This document shows, piece after piece, positions 44,525 to 54,125 of a stretch of DNA of 64,000 bases. Made by a program: the position numbers and the translations under genes. The stretch covers positions 372,001-436,000 of the forward strand of contig NZ_CAJTXD010000002.1 of the NCBI RefSeq assembly GCF_910580175.1, given 5' to 3'. This DNA comes from an uncultured Alistipes sp. Lineage in GTDB: Bacteria > Bacteroidota > Bacteroidia > Bacteroidales > Rikenellaceae. How positions within the stretch are numbered: the first letter of the stretch is position 1; each line of letters begins with the position of its first letter. A model generated the notes under the pieces. The model saw only the letters and a list, made by a program, of their open reading frames with translations, ran no database searches and was not told where the DNA came from.

Positions 44525-45820
44525 ATGAATCAAGAGGATGTAAAGGTTGCGTTCTACCTCAAAAAGAACATTTTCGGTAAGCCGAGGGCAGAGGCGAACT
44601 CGTTCGCGCTATGCCGAGGCGAGAAAAGGTGCACGAATGTGAACGAAACCAATACCGAGGGGCGTTGTCCCGTCATGGGTCGTTTGACTATCGGCCGTTC
44701 GGAAAGCGTGTTCAGCGCCAAGATGCTCGCGCCATGTTCGCTGTGGGTGTCTGGCCGTGCCAAAGGCAAAAGCGCCGAGGCCGTCGAAATCAATCGTCGG
44801 TTGGACGAGCTGCGGGCTTCGGCGCTGGCTATCTACCGCGAACAGTCTGCCGTTCGCGAGCGGGTAACGGCCGAGGAGGTCAAATGCCTGCTGTTGGGTA
44901 TGGCTTTCGGGCAGGAAACGCTGCTCGGGTACTTCCGTTCGTTCATCGAGCATTTCGAGAAACGGGTGGGTGTGAATCGCACGGCCAAATCGGCACACAC
45001 TTATCGTTGCGCTCACGAACATGTCGAACGGTTCCTGTCGGAGCGGCTTCGGCTGTCGGATATTCCCTTTTCGGCTTTGGATCGGTCGTTCATCGACAGG
45101 TTCGACCTGTACCTGCGTACGGAGCGGCAGTTAGCTCCGAACACGATAGTATTATATATGTCGCGTCTGCATACGGTAATCAACAAAGCCATCGCCGCAG
45201 GCATCATCACCGCCGATCCGTTCGCCGGATACGAGCCTCCGCGTCCCGAACGCAAACGGCGTTACCTCACGCGCGAGGAGTTGCGGCAGCTGATGACTAC
45301 GCCGCTTTCTGTGCCGAGGCTTTACCTTGTTCGCGACCTGTTTTTGTTCTCCTGCTATACGGGTATCAGCTACGGCGATATGTGCCGATTGACCGCCGCG
45401 AACCTCGAAACGTCAGAAGACGGAACTACGTGGATTAAGGCGACGCGGGAAAAGACGAACGTGGAGTTCGAGATACCGCTGCTCGACCTGCCGCTTCACC
45501 TTATAGACAAATACCGCGATACGACATCAGACGGCAAACTGCTTCCCATATACGGAAACTCGGAGTTGAACAAGGGACTGAAACTTCTTGCCGCTGCTTG
45601 CGGCATCGACCGTAAGCTGACCTTTCATATGGCGCGCCATACCTACGCCACGGAAATCACGCTTTCGCACGGCGTGCCGATGGAGACGGTTAGTCGCATG
45701 CTGGGACACAGCCGTGTCGATACGACGCAAATCTACGCCCAAGTGACCGATAATAAAATCGATGCCGACACGCAGGCTCTTGACGAACGGATTGCAGAAT
45801 GCTTTACAATCGCTATCTGA
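44525..45820 (+). CDS. Tyrosine recombinase 1 (Bacteroidota mobile-element integrase)
   Basis: 431 aa from ATG 44525. An arm-binding N-terminal domain (about 1-110), SAM-like core-binding domain (about 115-215) and catalytic domain. Visible catalytic residues are HMARHTYAT (H-x-x-R), LGHSRVDTTQIYA (His and nucleophile Tyr). The first Arg of the usual R...H-R-H-Y set seems replaced (TGISYGDM), as in IntDOT-like integrases. It probably mediates integration or excision of the island and is coupled to a second integrase. Confidence 0.9.
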   Translation: MNQEDVKVAFYLKKNIFGKPRAEANSFALCRGEKRCTNVNETNTEGRCPVMGRLTIGRSESVFSAKMLAPCSLWVSGRAKGKSAEAVEINRRLDELRASALAIYREQSAVRERVTAEEVKCLLLGMAFGQETLLGYFRSFIEHFEKRVGVNRTAKSAHTYRCAHEHVERFLSERLRLSDIPFSALDRSFIDRFDLYLRTERQLAPNTIVLYMSRLHTVINKAIAAGIITADPFAGYEPPRPERKRRYLTREELRQLMTTPLSVPRLYLVRDLFLFSCYTGISYGDMCRLTAANLETSEDGTTWIKATREKTNVEFEIPLLDLPLHLIDKYRDTTSDGKLLPIYGNSELNKGLKLLAAACGIDRKLTFHMARHTYATEITLSHGVPMETVSRMLGHSRVDTTQIYAQVTDNKIDADTQALDERIAECFTIAI

Positions 45821-47082
45821 TGGAAAAGAATAAAGATATGAAACGTCGCAGCACGTTCGCCGTGTTGTTTTATATCAACCGTACGAAAGTCCGCAAGGAC
45901 GGCATGTGCCAGCTCTTGTGCAAGGTGAGTATCGACGCCGAAGCGGCACAGATCGGGACGAAAGTCGCGGTAGACCCTGCAATCTGGAACCCAACGACAG
46001 GGCGTGCCGACGGCCGCAGCCGCAATGCCAACGAGGTGAACCGAGCCATCGACGCACTGACGGAGGAAATCAAGGCGCACTACAAGCGCATCAATCTGTC
46101 ACTCGGTTTCGTAACGGCCGAACTGGTGAAGAACGCTGTGAAAGGCATCGGACAGAAGCCGCTGACCCTGCTGGCATTGTTTCGGGAGCACAACGAGGAG
46201 TTTCGCAAGCGGGTCGGCATCGACCGCACGAAAGAGACTTTCGAGAGCTATGTGCGTTCGTACAACCACCTGCGAGACTTCGTGCAAGAGAAATGCGGGC
46301 AGGAAGATATAACCTTGCGCAGCCTCGACCGAGAGTTCTACGATGCGTTTGACTTGTTTCTGCGCACGGAACGCCGACTGCAACAGAAGTCTGTGCATGA
46401 ACATCTTTACCGATTGAAGAAGATGACTATGCGGGCCGTTAATCAAGGGACGCTGCGCCGCGACCCCTACGCTACGCTGCACCCCGAACTGCCCAAGCGT
46501 AGGAGCCGCCACCTGAAACTCGACGAACTGAAACGCCTGCTCGGCGAGCAAGTCGCCGATCCCGAACTGCAACGGGCGAGGGACTGGTTCATCTTCTCGA
46601 CCTTTACGGGACTGGCTTATGCGGATTTGAGACAACTATCGGGAAAGCACATTACACAGGATAAAGATGGCGTGCGATGGATACATATCCGACGACAGAA
46701 GACCGGCACGGAATCGGTCGTGCGGCTGCTGGACATACCTCTGCGGATTATCGAGAAATACCGAACCGAACGTACCGATGAACGACTGCTGCCGATTTGC
46801 TCCTATCATAAGTTACAAAAACTTATGCCACGACTGGGTAAAGTTTACGGAATTGGAAATCTGACATTCCACAGGGCCCGGCATAATTTCGGAACGCATA
46901 TCACGCTCTCGTTGGGCGTGCCGATTGAAACGGTCAGCCGCATGATGGGACACCGACGGCTGATGACCACCCAAATCTATGCCCATGTAACGGACAGAAA
47001 GGTGAACGAGGATACGAAGCAGCTGCGAGAACTATCCGCAAGCCGAAAGCTCGAACTCTATGAAGAACCTATAAAGAATTAA
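45820..47082 (+). CDS. Tyrosine recombinase 2 (tandem integrase)
   Basis: 420 aa from ATG 45820, which overlaps the upstream stop (TGATG); an ATG at 45838 is an alternative. Domain layout as in its neighbour: arm-binding part with AQIGTKVAVDPAIWNPTTGRA, SAM-like core-binding part, catalytic domain with TGLAYADLRQL, HRARHNFGT and MGHRRLMTTQIYA. Two coupled integrases of this type are common at one end of Bacteroidales mobilisable elements; they may act together or one may control excision. Confidence 0.9.
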   Translation: MEKNKDMKRRSTFAVLFYINRTKVRKDGMCQLLCKVSIDAEAAQIGTKVAVDPAIWNPTTGRADGRSRNANEVNRAIDALTEEIKAHYKRINLSLGFVTAELVKNAVKGIGQKPLTLLALFREHNEEFRKRVGIDRTKETFESYVRSYNHLRDFVQEKCGQEDITLRSLDREFYDAFDLFLRTERRLQQKSVHEHLYRLKKMTMRAVNQGTLRRDPYATLHPELPKRRSRHLKLDELKRLLGEQVADPELQRARDWFIFSTFTGLAYADLRQLSGKHITQDKDGVRWIHIRRQKTGTESVVRLLDIPLRIIEKYRTERTDERLLPICSYHKLQKLMPRLGKVYGIGNLTFHRARHNFGTHITLSLGVPIETVSRMMGHRRLMTTQIYAHVTDRKVNEDTKQLRELSASRKLELYEEPIKN

Positions 47083-47088
47083 GCGTAT

Positions 47089-47448
47089 ATGACGACTCAA
47101 CCCATAACGATCGAAAACGGGCTGGTAACGATTCGCCCGACCGCCAACGGAGTATGGCTCACGCAAAGTCAAATCGCCGATATGTTCGGAGTATTTACTG
47201 CTGCCGTAAGCGCGAATATCCGAGCGATTCTCAAAAGCGGCGTTCTGTACGAAGACCGCGTTGTTCGCCGCACACGCTGCCGAAACGGAAACATCGTTGA
47301 GCGATACGATCTTGAAATGATTATGGCATTAGCATTCCGACTGAAATCCGAAAATGCCGAAGTATTCAGACGCTGGATCATAGAACGAGCGACGACACTC
47401 GCTATTGTCTGGAAGATGCCAAAGGGCAATAGTAATACATTAAGCTGA
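47089..47448 (+). pseudogene. Truncated RhuM-like protein
   Basis: 119 codons starting 6 bp after integrase 2. Residues 1-95 resemble the N-terminus of RhuM-family proteins (GVWLTQSQIADMFGV, YDLEMIMALAFRLKSENAEVFRRWI). The last 20 residues lose the match, and the family's C-terminal part is missing; beyond the stop the sequence (to about 47560) is not coding. Probably a frameshifted or truncated remnant, although a short functional DNA-binding protein cannot be excluded. Confidence 0.6.
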
Positions 47449-47560
47449 AACTTGAAGACAAAATTCAAGCAAGATGAATTATGCAATAAAACCTACAACG
47501 ATATTGAAGCAAACCAAAAACGATCCAACTCCATGTAAGTTTTGGCAATATCATCTGTTT

Positions 47561-49354
47561 CTACTCTTCAAATAATTTCTTTTTCCAACAATCCATATCC
47601 TCTGACGGGACAGCTATCCATAACAACTTTTTAGGTCGTGTACAGGCTACATATATAATACGGAGTTCTTCATTGTTATGAATGTTGTTCCGAGCAGAAT
47701 CATTCAGAATAGTCGTATAATTCGTATGGACAGCCTTTTTAGAAAGAAATACTAAAATAGCTTCCAACGTCATTCCTTTTACAGAATGAATCGTTTTTAG
47801 ATAAGGGCGCGCTTGTCGTAATTGATGATTCGATGTCCTAAAAAGCGATTCAATACTAACATTGGCTTTATCCAGTTCCACTGTTAGATTTATTCCCCTT
47901 TGTTGAAGTTCAGCAATCCAGTTAGACAATGTGTTATTCGTAGAAGGTAGTTTTTGAATAATATCAAGCATTTTTTTTCGATAACATCTAAACCCCATAT
48001 CTGCTATTTCTTTTCGTATAATACTTGTAGGAACATATCGTACTTGCTTTTTTGTTTTGTAGTAACCTTTTTCAATAAGAGCCAATCCATCCGAGTATTT
48101 TCCCAGATCAATCAGATATTTCCCATACACAATATCTCGAACACCGTAGTGCCCATTTTTCCACGGACTACTTTGTCTTGCAACATCTGAATTATCATTG
48201 TTTGCTAATCCGAAATAAGTTGCCCCAAAACTTTGTCCCCTAAATACAATTGCATATTCGGATTCATTCAACCCTATCTCTTTGCATTTTTCGATGAAGT
48301 TATCAGCAATTTGATTGACTGATTCCGGCGTGCTGAGATGACTTTTCAGACATGGCTTTTCAATATAATCTTTATTGCTGGCTATCGAACTCATTGCATT
48401 TCCAGAGAAACGATTAGCCAATTGACATATTTTCTCGGAACTACGTCTATTTTCCGACAAGTCCAATGAATACCAATCCGGACTACTATATTTCTCCATA
48501 AATAAATGTGGATTGGCAGTATTCCATTCAAAAATAGCTTGGTCTGGATCTCCGATCAACATAATAGAGTTTGCTCCATATTGAGAAAATTTATCAATTA
48601 TAGCCATTTGCAACTCTGTTGTGTCTTGAGCTTCATCAATTATCAAGATCGGGAATCGACGAACAATATTTTGTGCTATTGAAGGATATTTATCTAATAT
48701 TCTGAATGTAAAATATATTACATCTGCCTGATTGACCTTGCCTGCATTGAAATGTTTCCATTTCATTTCTTTCAATTCAGATATAATCTTTTTGGGTGAA
48801 CCATCTTTCTTATTGGGATTATCCCAATCTGCTTTTCCGAAATGATATGCCTGATATGGGGCCAATCGCAATAATTGGTCATTAAGCCCAAACGATATAA
48901 GATCGAAATAGTAATTGGCATCACGAGACACAATAATATTTCTACCGGACTTATCTCTAATATGTCTTGTTTGGGTCGAATCATAATCATCCCATTTATT
49001 AAACTCGGTTCCTACGATCTCAGGACGACAATCGCATCCCATAACTAAATGAGCATAAGGCAGAAATATGTACGTATTTATAAAACTGTCGATCGTTCCA
49101 ATAAATGATGGATAGCCTATGTTTGCATAACCGAATGTTTCTTTAAGTTCTTTTTGTATAACCTCACACGCTGTGTTGGTAAAAGATAGGGCAGCTATTC
49201 CTTGATGTCTCGACAGATTATTCTCGCCTAAAAGTTTTGCCATACGTGCGGCCACAGAGAAAGTCTTTCCACTTCCCGGACAGGCTTTCACGACAATTCT
49301 CGGCTCGTTGCAATCTACAACAGCCTGTTGTTGCGCTGATAATTGAATATCCAT
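47561..49354 (-). CDS. gajB: Gabija protein GajB (UvrD-like helicase)
   Basis: 597 aa. Superfamily 1 helicase motifs: Walker A KACPGSGKTFSVAARM near residue 28, IAALSFTNTACEVIQKEL (Ia), LIIDEAQDTTELQ (Walker B), LIGDPDQAIFEWNTANP (III), IHSVKGMTLEAILVF (V) and YVACTRPKKLLWIAV (VI). Located 4 bp after an OLD-type nuclease, it fits GajB, which in Gabija assembles with GajA to degrade phage DNA when nucleotides are depleted. It is longer than the founding Bacillus GajB but has all motifs. Codon use is AT-rich compared with the core genes. Confidence 0.9.
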   Translation of the reverse strand: MDIQLSAQQQAVVDCNEPRIVVKACPGSGKTFSVAARMAKLLGENNLSRHQGIAALSFTNTACEVIQKELKETFGYANIGYPSFIGTIDSFINTYIFLPYAHLVMGCDCRPEIVGTEFNKWDDYDSTQTRHIRDKSGRNIIVSRDANYYFDLISFGLNDQLLRLAPYQAYHFGKADWDNPNKKDGSPKKIISELKEMKWKHFNAGKVNQADVIYFTFRILDKYPSIAQNIVRRFPILIIDEAQDTTELQMAIIDKFSQYGANSIMLIGDPDQAIFEWNTANPHLFMEKYSSPDWYSLDLSENRRSSEKICQLANRFSGNAMSSIASNKDYIEKPCLKSHLSTPESVNQIADNFIEKCKEIGLNESEYAIVFRGQSFGATYFGLANNDNSDVARQSSPWKNGHYGVRDIVYGKYLIDLGKYSDGLALIEKGYYKTKKQVRYVPTSIIRKEIADMGFRCYRKKMLDIIQKLPSTNNTLSNWIAELQQRGINLTVELDKANVSIESLFRTSNHQLRQARPYLKTIHSVKGMTLEAILVFLSKKAVHTNYTTILNDSARNNIHNNEELRIIYVACTRPKKLLWIAVPSEDMDCWKKKLFEE

Positions 49355-49358
49355 ACTA

Positions 49359-51140
49359 TTATTTTGTTGGTACTACAAACAAAATAGCCTCCTTGATATA
49401 ATCAGGCACATCAAATGCTCTTTCGTTTTCTAACCGGTCATAAAGCTGCAATGCAAATTCAGCCTTATCATTATTCCGTTCCAAATATTGCATTAAAGTC
49501 TGTGCATCAAATTCAGATTTCAATACATCTGTTCGAGGATGAAGCTTACGATATACCTCTCGCATTATAGTCTTATTGCGCTCAGATTGTTCGAATAAAT
49601 CATGCTCAAGAGTGTGTGGAGCCAAACATACTTTTAGGTTATGTTTCTCTAAATCCTTTGCTTTTTGCGCTCTGTCGGATTTGTCTTTATCTTCTTTGGG
49701 ATCGCTGTCTGTAATAATCGCACATTTCGACAATAGTCGCTTTCTCTCATCATCATTGTTGAATAATAACCCAAAATGATTAAATGCGACACCTCCGATA
49801 TTAACTAATTCGATTCCACATTTACATAAGTCTATTTCTTGATCCAAGAATTTCTTTGCAAGAATCGGTATAATAATCGCTTCCGCTACACCTTCTACCA
49901 GCAACACGCCATTAGCAAAAAATAACTGGGCTTTTGTTGTATCTAAGAACTTTCGTAAATGACGTTTGCTCTCAACCGGATAATCACGTTCCGTTAATTT
50001 GCCAAATGAAAATGATTGTACGATATTTTGTTTCCGTTGCAAAACGGAAATATTATCGACATTCGATTTTGCCGTAATCGTCGGAGAGTGCGACGTTACA
50101 AATACTTGAAGTCCTTTGCTTTGGAGTTCATTCATATATTCGAAGAAGGTATTCTGATACTGTGGATGCAAGTGCGCTTCGGGTTCTTCCACCAGCAAGG
50201 CATTATAGATTTCCAATGCATTATCTTCACATCTATTAATAAGATCACCCAACACAACAGACGTAAAAATCAGATTATTTTCGCCCAATCCATTTTGATA
50301 CAATTCAAAATACTTTTGTTCTTGACCATCCTCGACCGTTTTGTAGACCGGACATTTTAATTCGACACCTCGTACCACATCGGAAAATTTCCGTCCAACG
50401 TAACGCATTTCTATATTGGGATGTTTACGAGTTATTCCCGTCCCTTCAAGATGGGCATTGACCTTACTTTTTCCTGTTGTTAGAATATGTTTCCAGTCCG
50501 AAGCATCATCTTCAAAAACATGGTACAAGTTTTTTGCGAGCAAATCTTTCCTTTCTTCATTTAACTCAATTTCTTCTTCGCCTTTATTGTATTTTGTAAG
50601 TTGATTAAATAATTGAGATGTTTTATTGTCGTAAGAATAAGGACGCAGACAGCTTACGGCATCTCTCAATGGGCTTAAATAAGTATAGAAAATTTCTTGC
50701 AGTGATTCATATGTAACTTGCTGCCCTTCATTATCTCCGCCCCATATTATTCGTTTGAAATATTTTTTCTTTCCATTATTTTCTTGAATGAATTTCAGAT
50801 GCAACTGCATTGTTTGCTTGTCCGGATCGTTTTTATCTTGTGATATGAAATCATAGAAACATTCTTTTTCGATTGACGCATCGCCGAATTCAAATATTAA
50901 GTCAAATTGTATTGTCGTATTGTTTTCTGTTGGGTCTATGGGATTGACATGTAAATCGCTTTCTTGAATATAGATATAATTGTCTGGTTTCCCACATCCG
51001 AGACATATGCGCAAAGCATCTATAATTGCAGTCTTACCTGAATTATTTTCTCCTATCAGAATATTTATTCCATTCTTGAAATACAGGGTAATATCATCGA
51101 ATACCCGGAATTTACTGATGTGCAAACAGCTTAAATACAT
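49359..51140 (-). CDS. gajA: Gabija protein GajA (OLD-family ATPase/TOPRIM nuclease)
   Basis: 593 aa. ABC-type ATPase with Walker A GENNSGKTAIIDAL at residues 30-43 and Walker B LLVEEPEAHLHPQYQ near 315. The C-terminal TOPRIM nuclease has VLLVEGVAEAIIIPIL (Glu) and ITDSDPKEDKDKSD (Asp cluster). In Gabija, GajA is a nucleotide-sensing, sequence-specific nicking nuclease. It starts 18 bp after the DUF4143 ATPase stop and ends 4 bp before gajB, so a three-gene minus-strand unit is likely. Confidence 0.9.
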   Translation of the reverse strand: MYLSCLHISKFRVFDDITLYFKNGINILIGENNSGKTAIIDALRICLGCGKPDNYIYIQESDLHVNPIDPTENNTTIQFDLIFEFGDASIEKECFYDFISQDKNDPDKQTMQLHLKFIQENNGKKKYFKRIIWGGDNEGQQVTYESLQEIFYTYLSPLRDAVSCLRPYSYDNKTSQLFNQLTKYNKGEEEIELNEERKDLLAKNLYHVFEDDASDWKHILTTGKSKVNAHLEGTGITRKHPNIEMRYVGRKFSDVVRGVELKCPVYKTVEDGQEQKYFELYQNGLGENNLIFTSVVLGDLINRCEDNALEIYNALLVEEPEAHLHPQYQNTFFEYMNELQSKGLQVFVTSHSPTITAKSNVDNISVLQRKQNIVQSFSFGKLTERDYPVESKRHLRKFLDTTKAQLFFANGVLLVEGVAEAIIIPILAKKFLDQEIDLCKCGIELVNIGGVAFNHFGLLFNNDDERKRLLSKCAIITDSDPKEDKDKSDRAQKAKDLEKHNLKVCLAPHTLEHDLFEQSERNKTIMREVYRKLHPRTDVLKSEFDAQTLMQYLERNNDKAEFALQLYDRLENERAFDVPDYIKEAILFVVPTK

Positions 51141-51158
51141 GCTTCTATATTTTGAATG

Positions 51159-52289
51159 TTATACGAACTCCAAATAGTTATCCCTATTCACGACATGGAA
51201 CTCAGCATGGGGATATGCTTCTTGAAACACCTTCGGGACATTGGGCATCTTGTTGCCCCATTTGAATTCTAACGCAGTCAGACTATCTGCACTCTCCTCA
51301 ATCAGGTCGATTTCCTGCTTGTCGTAGGTTCTCCAAAAGTAGAACTCCTTATGCAGCCCTTCGTTGAAATTCGCCTTGCGCCGTTCTCCGATGATGTAGT
51401 TTTCCCACAGCGCACCGACATCCTGCCGAATGGCCAGCGGAGAAAATGCTCCGATAATCGCATTGCGGATTCCATTGTCGTAGAAATACCACTTCCCGGC
51501 TTTCGTAACCTCCTTGCGGAGATTCCGCGAGTAAGCTCCCAAACGATAGACGACAAAGACTTTCTCCAACAAATCGAGGTATTTTTCAACGGTCGTTTTA
51601 CTCATGCCAAGCTGTTTACCCAACTCTTCGTAAGAGACCTCGCTTCCTAACTGAAAGGCGATAAGCCGCAATAGGTCGCGCATCTTGCTCGAATTCTTCA
51701 AGCCGTCGATCGCCAAAATATCTTTCAGCAAATATGCCCCGACAATATCGCGCAGATAATCGGTCTTACGCTCATAGTTGTCCATCATCACCACCTCCGG
51801 ATAGGAGCCGTAAATCAAGCGCGCTTCGAGGTTCTGACGGGTTTCAAGCGCCGTTTCCGTTTGCGCGATTTCCCGTTGGGAGAAGGGCGTCAGCAAGAAT
51901 TGCGTACTGCGACCGACCAGCGGCTCGCCCGTCTTGTTCAGCAGATCGAATGAGGACGACCCGCTGGCCAATACGCTTATACCCGGTATTTCATCGACGA
52001 TCAGTTTCAGGATACTGCCGATTTGAGGGATATTCTGAGCTTCGTCAATAGCCAATAGGTCGATGCCCTCCAACAAATGCCTATAATTGGCGACCGAGCG
52101 ATTTTCCAACAAAGCCAACGTATCGTAATCCTCGCCGTTAAGCATCATCGTCCGCCCCGGGTAGCTATCCACGATTTTGCGCATCATCACCGTTTTGCCC
52201 ACACGCCGGGCGCCGAAAATCAATACCGCCTTATTGGGTGCGATTCGTGCCGTAATCTTCTCTTGGAGTATTCTGTTTATCGTTTCCAT
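51159..52289 (-). CDS. AAA+ ATPase with DUF4143 domain
   Basis: 376 aa. AAA_14 part with Walker A FGARRVGKTVMMRKI near residue 25 and Walker B LLAIDEAQNIPQI, then a winged-helix element and the C-terminal DUF4143 domain with YFYDNGIRNAIIG and FYFWRTYDKQEIDLI (PD-(D/E)XK-like ending). These genes are widespread and mobile in Bacteroidales. The role is not established. Here it heads the gajAB unit, but the link to Gabija may be accidental. Confidence 0.88.
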   Translation of the reverse strand: METINRILQEKITARIAPNKAVLIFGARRVGKTVMMRKIVDSYPGRTMMLNGEDYDTLALLENRSVANYRHLLEGIDLLAIDEAQNIPQIGSILKLIVDEIPGISVLASGSSSFDLLNKTGEPLVGRSTQFLLTPFSQREIAQTETALETRQNLEARLIYGSYPEVVMMDNYERKTDYLRDIVGAYLLKDILAIDGLKNSSKMRDLLRLIAFQLGSEVSYEELGKQLGMSKTTVEKYLDLLEKVFVVYRLGAYSRNLRKEVTKAGKWYFYDNGIRNAIIGAFSPLAIRQDVGALWENYIIGERRKANFNEGLHKEFYFWRTYDKQEIDLIEESADSLTALEFKWGNKMPNVPKVFQEAYPHAEFHVVNRDNYLEFV

Positions 52290-53413
52290 ATCTCAATCAA
52301 TCCTTTTTGCAAATATACTCATTATTTTTTGTCAATGACGATTTTTCTACAAAAATCATACTTTGTAGTGGCGATTTTAATACAAATATAAGATTTTACA
52401 GGATTAGGTATGGATAGATTCCGTTTCGTTCGCGCAGGTATTTCGGAGGATTTGCAGGATGCAAGATCGGACTGACGGGCGGTTTGGCGGAAAATCTTCC
52501 TTGCGTCCTTCGACCGAAGCGTGTTTCCTGCAAAAATCTTGTCGTGAGCTAATCCCGAATCTTTTAAGCTACTGAAACAGAATCCATCCATACCGGCTCC
52601 GCTAAGGCATAAACGAATCGAAGTTCTCGTTTGCCATTTTTCCCGATCGGTTGAAAGTTCATGAAACAGAAAAACAGAATCGTCCCCTTCCGCTTGGCAT
52701 AAATGGAGCAGAATTATTGTTATGTTGGGATGCTGGTATATACGCATGCTGTTACATGAACAAACATACGGTTATTCAGTCGGCTAACCATGCAGTCAAA
52801 CGTATGACTGTATGATCGTTTGATCGGTCATACACGCATGCAATCATTTGTATGTTTACTCAAGTATTCAGTCAAGCAGTCGGTTGATCAGTATTTTAAC
52901 TCTCTAAACAGCCATACGATGATTTGTCCGACTGGACGAATCATTGTATGACCGAACACTTCATGCCTGTTTCGACCCTTTGTCGCTTGTGGCTTCGAAG
53001 TGGCTCTATACGGCACAATCGACTATTATGCAATGAATTGAATCGGTCGGTATCTTTGTGCCGTTGTAACGATTCCGACGTAGATGGAAGCCGCCTTGCC
53101 CGTTTTTACGGCGGCCGGTTCAATAGTCCGTCCGATGAGCGGACGGAACGTTTTCGATAAGCCAAATGAGCAGAGCCGTGCTCGCACGGTTCTGCCATGG
53201 CGAGAAAACGACGGCGAAAGCCAACGTATTTGCAAAGGGCAAATAGCAAGCTGTGTTTTCCGTTACCCGAAACTATTTCCGTAACGGAAAACAGCTTGCC
53301 CGCAAGGGGGGGCACCTCCGAAGTCGGCGCTTTTCGACAGGCGGCTCCGCCACGAACGAATCGCAATTTTCAGCAACCGGCGAGGCGACAGCCTCACCTC
53401 AAAAATTTCGATT
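52290..53413. other. Decayed mobilisation region without a clear gene
   Basis: About 1.1 kb. It includes minus-strand TATATTTG boxes upstream of the ATPase gene (plus 52310-52317 and 52383-52390), a minus-strand open frame 52322-52747 of doubtful coding value, a segment at about 52765-52930 packed with AGTC, TATGA and CATAC words, a TATCTTTG at 53051-53058, and an oriT-like inverted repeat (53246-53299). The open frame after 53084 (66 codons) shows no family. Confidence 0.5.
53246..53299. repeat. oriT-like inverted repeat
   Basis: GCAAGCTGTGTTTTCCGTTAC (53246-53266) and GTAACGGAAAACAGCTTGC (53281-53299) are complementary apart from a 2-nt bulge, with a 14-nt loop. GC-rich CCCGCAAGGGG follows. 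It lies upstream of a MobC-like gene, the usual place of the transfer origin. Sequence alone does not prove nicking. Confidence 0.55.
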
Positions 53414-53836
53414 ATGGAGAAAAACAGACCGACCCGCAAGGGTCGAAGGGGACGCCCCGCGAAAACAGATACCGCTTCGCATTGTGTCATGGTGCGATTC
53501 AACGATGCGGAACACGCCCGATTTCTGACGATGTACGAGCAATCAGGGCTGTTGTCGAAGGCGGCTTTTATCAAGGCACGGGTCTTCGGCGATGTGTTCC
53601 GGGTGATAAAAACCGATCGCGGAACGCTGGAATACGTGGCCAAACTGACGCAACTGCACGCTCAATTCCGAGCCGTGGGAACGAATTACAACCAAGTCGT
53701 GAAGCTGTTGCACACCCATTTCTCGGAGCGGAAAGCACTCGCCATGCTCTACAAATTGGAGAATACGACCCGAGAACTGGCGGCTGTCGGGCAGCGAATC
53801 GTCGCTCTTTCCGAAGAGTTTCAAAAGCGATGGTAG
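53414..53836 (+). CDS. Mobilisation accessory protein (MobC/MobA-type)
   Basis: 140 aa. A basic N-terminus (PTRKGRRGRPAK) leads into a ribbon-helix-helix-like part (VMVRFNDAEHARFL) and the MobC-typical GTNYNQVVKLLHTHFSERKA. Such proteins help a relaxase open oriT. In intact Bacteroides elements the relaxase gene begins at the stop of this gene. Here a candidate relaxase start (ATG 53831, MVVRTSI) overlaps the stop but the frame ends after 18 codons, so the relaxase has been lost. Confidence 0.8.
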   Translation: MEKNRPTRKGRRGRPAKTDTASHCVMVRFNDAEHARFLTMYEQSGLLSKAAFIKARVFGDVFRVIKTDRGTLEYVAKLTQLHAQFRAVGTNYNQVVKLLHTHFSERKALAMLYKLENTTRELAAVGQRIVALSEEFQKRW

Positions 53837-54125
53837 TCCGAACTTCTATCCAAGGAATCAATGATAGATGCTATAAAGCAAACTGAATTTCTATTATAGA
53901 ACCTCAACTATATACTTTGATGTATCAAGAACAGTATAAAAAAGTGACCTAAATATTTAACGGATTGTTTAAGAAACCAAGAAAAAATAGTTGTTAACCG
54001 TGCGATTCCCAATAATTCATAGTTGTTGTATTATCAAATCACTCGTTCTAAATATAAAAGTAATATTAGGCACTTGAAATATGTTTCTAATGAGTTGAAA
54101 TACAGAACAGAGATAAAGCCTTCGT
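53837..54125. other. AT-rich junction between mob remnant and hsdS shufflon
   Basis: 289 bp, strongly AT-rich, no gene. It marks the point where the relaxase is cut off and the type I RM material begins, probably a recombination junction. No promoter I trust reads into the silent hsdS module. Confidence 0.45.

Noticed and set aside
52322..52747. 141-codon minus-strand frame in the mob region
   Set aside because: Mixed composition and no recognisable domain; may be a conserved non-coding part of the element, so not listed as a gene.
53197..53886. 229-codon plus-strand frame overlapping the MobC-like gene
   Set aside because: Out-of-frame shadow; only its last 18 codons, from ATG 53831, may be a relaxase remnant.
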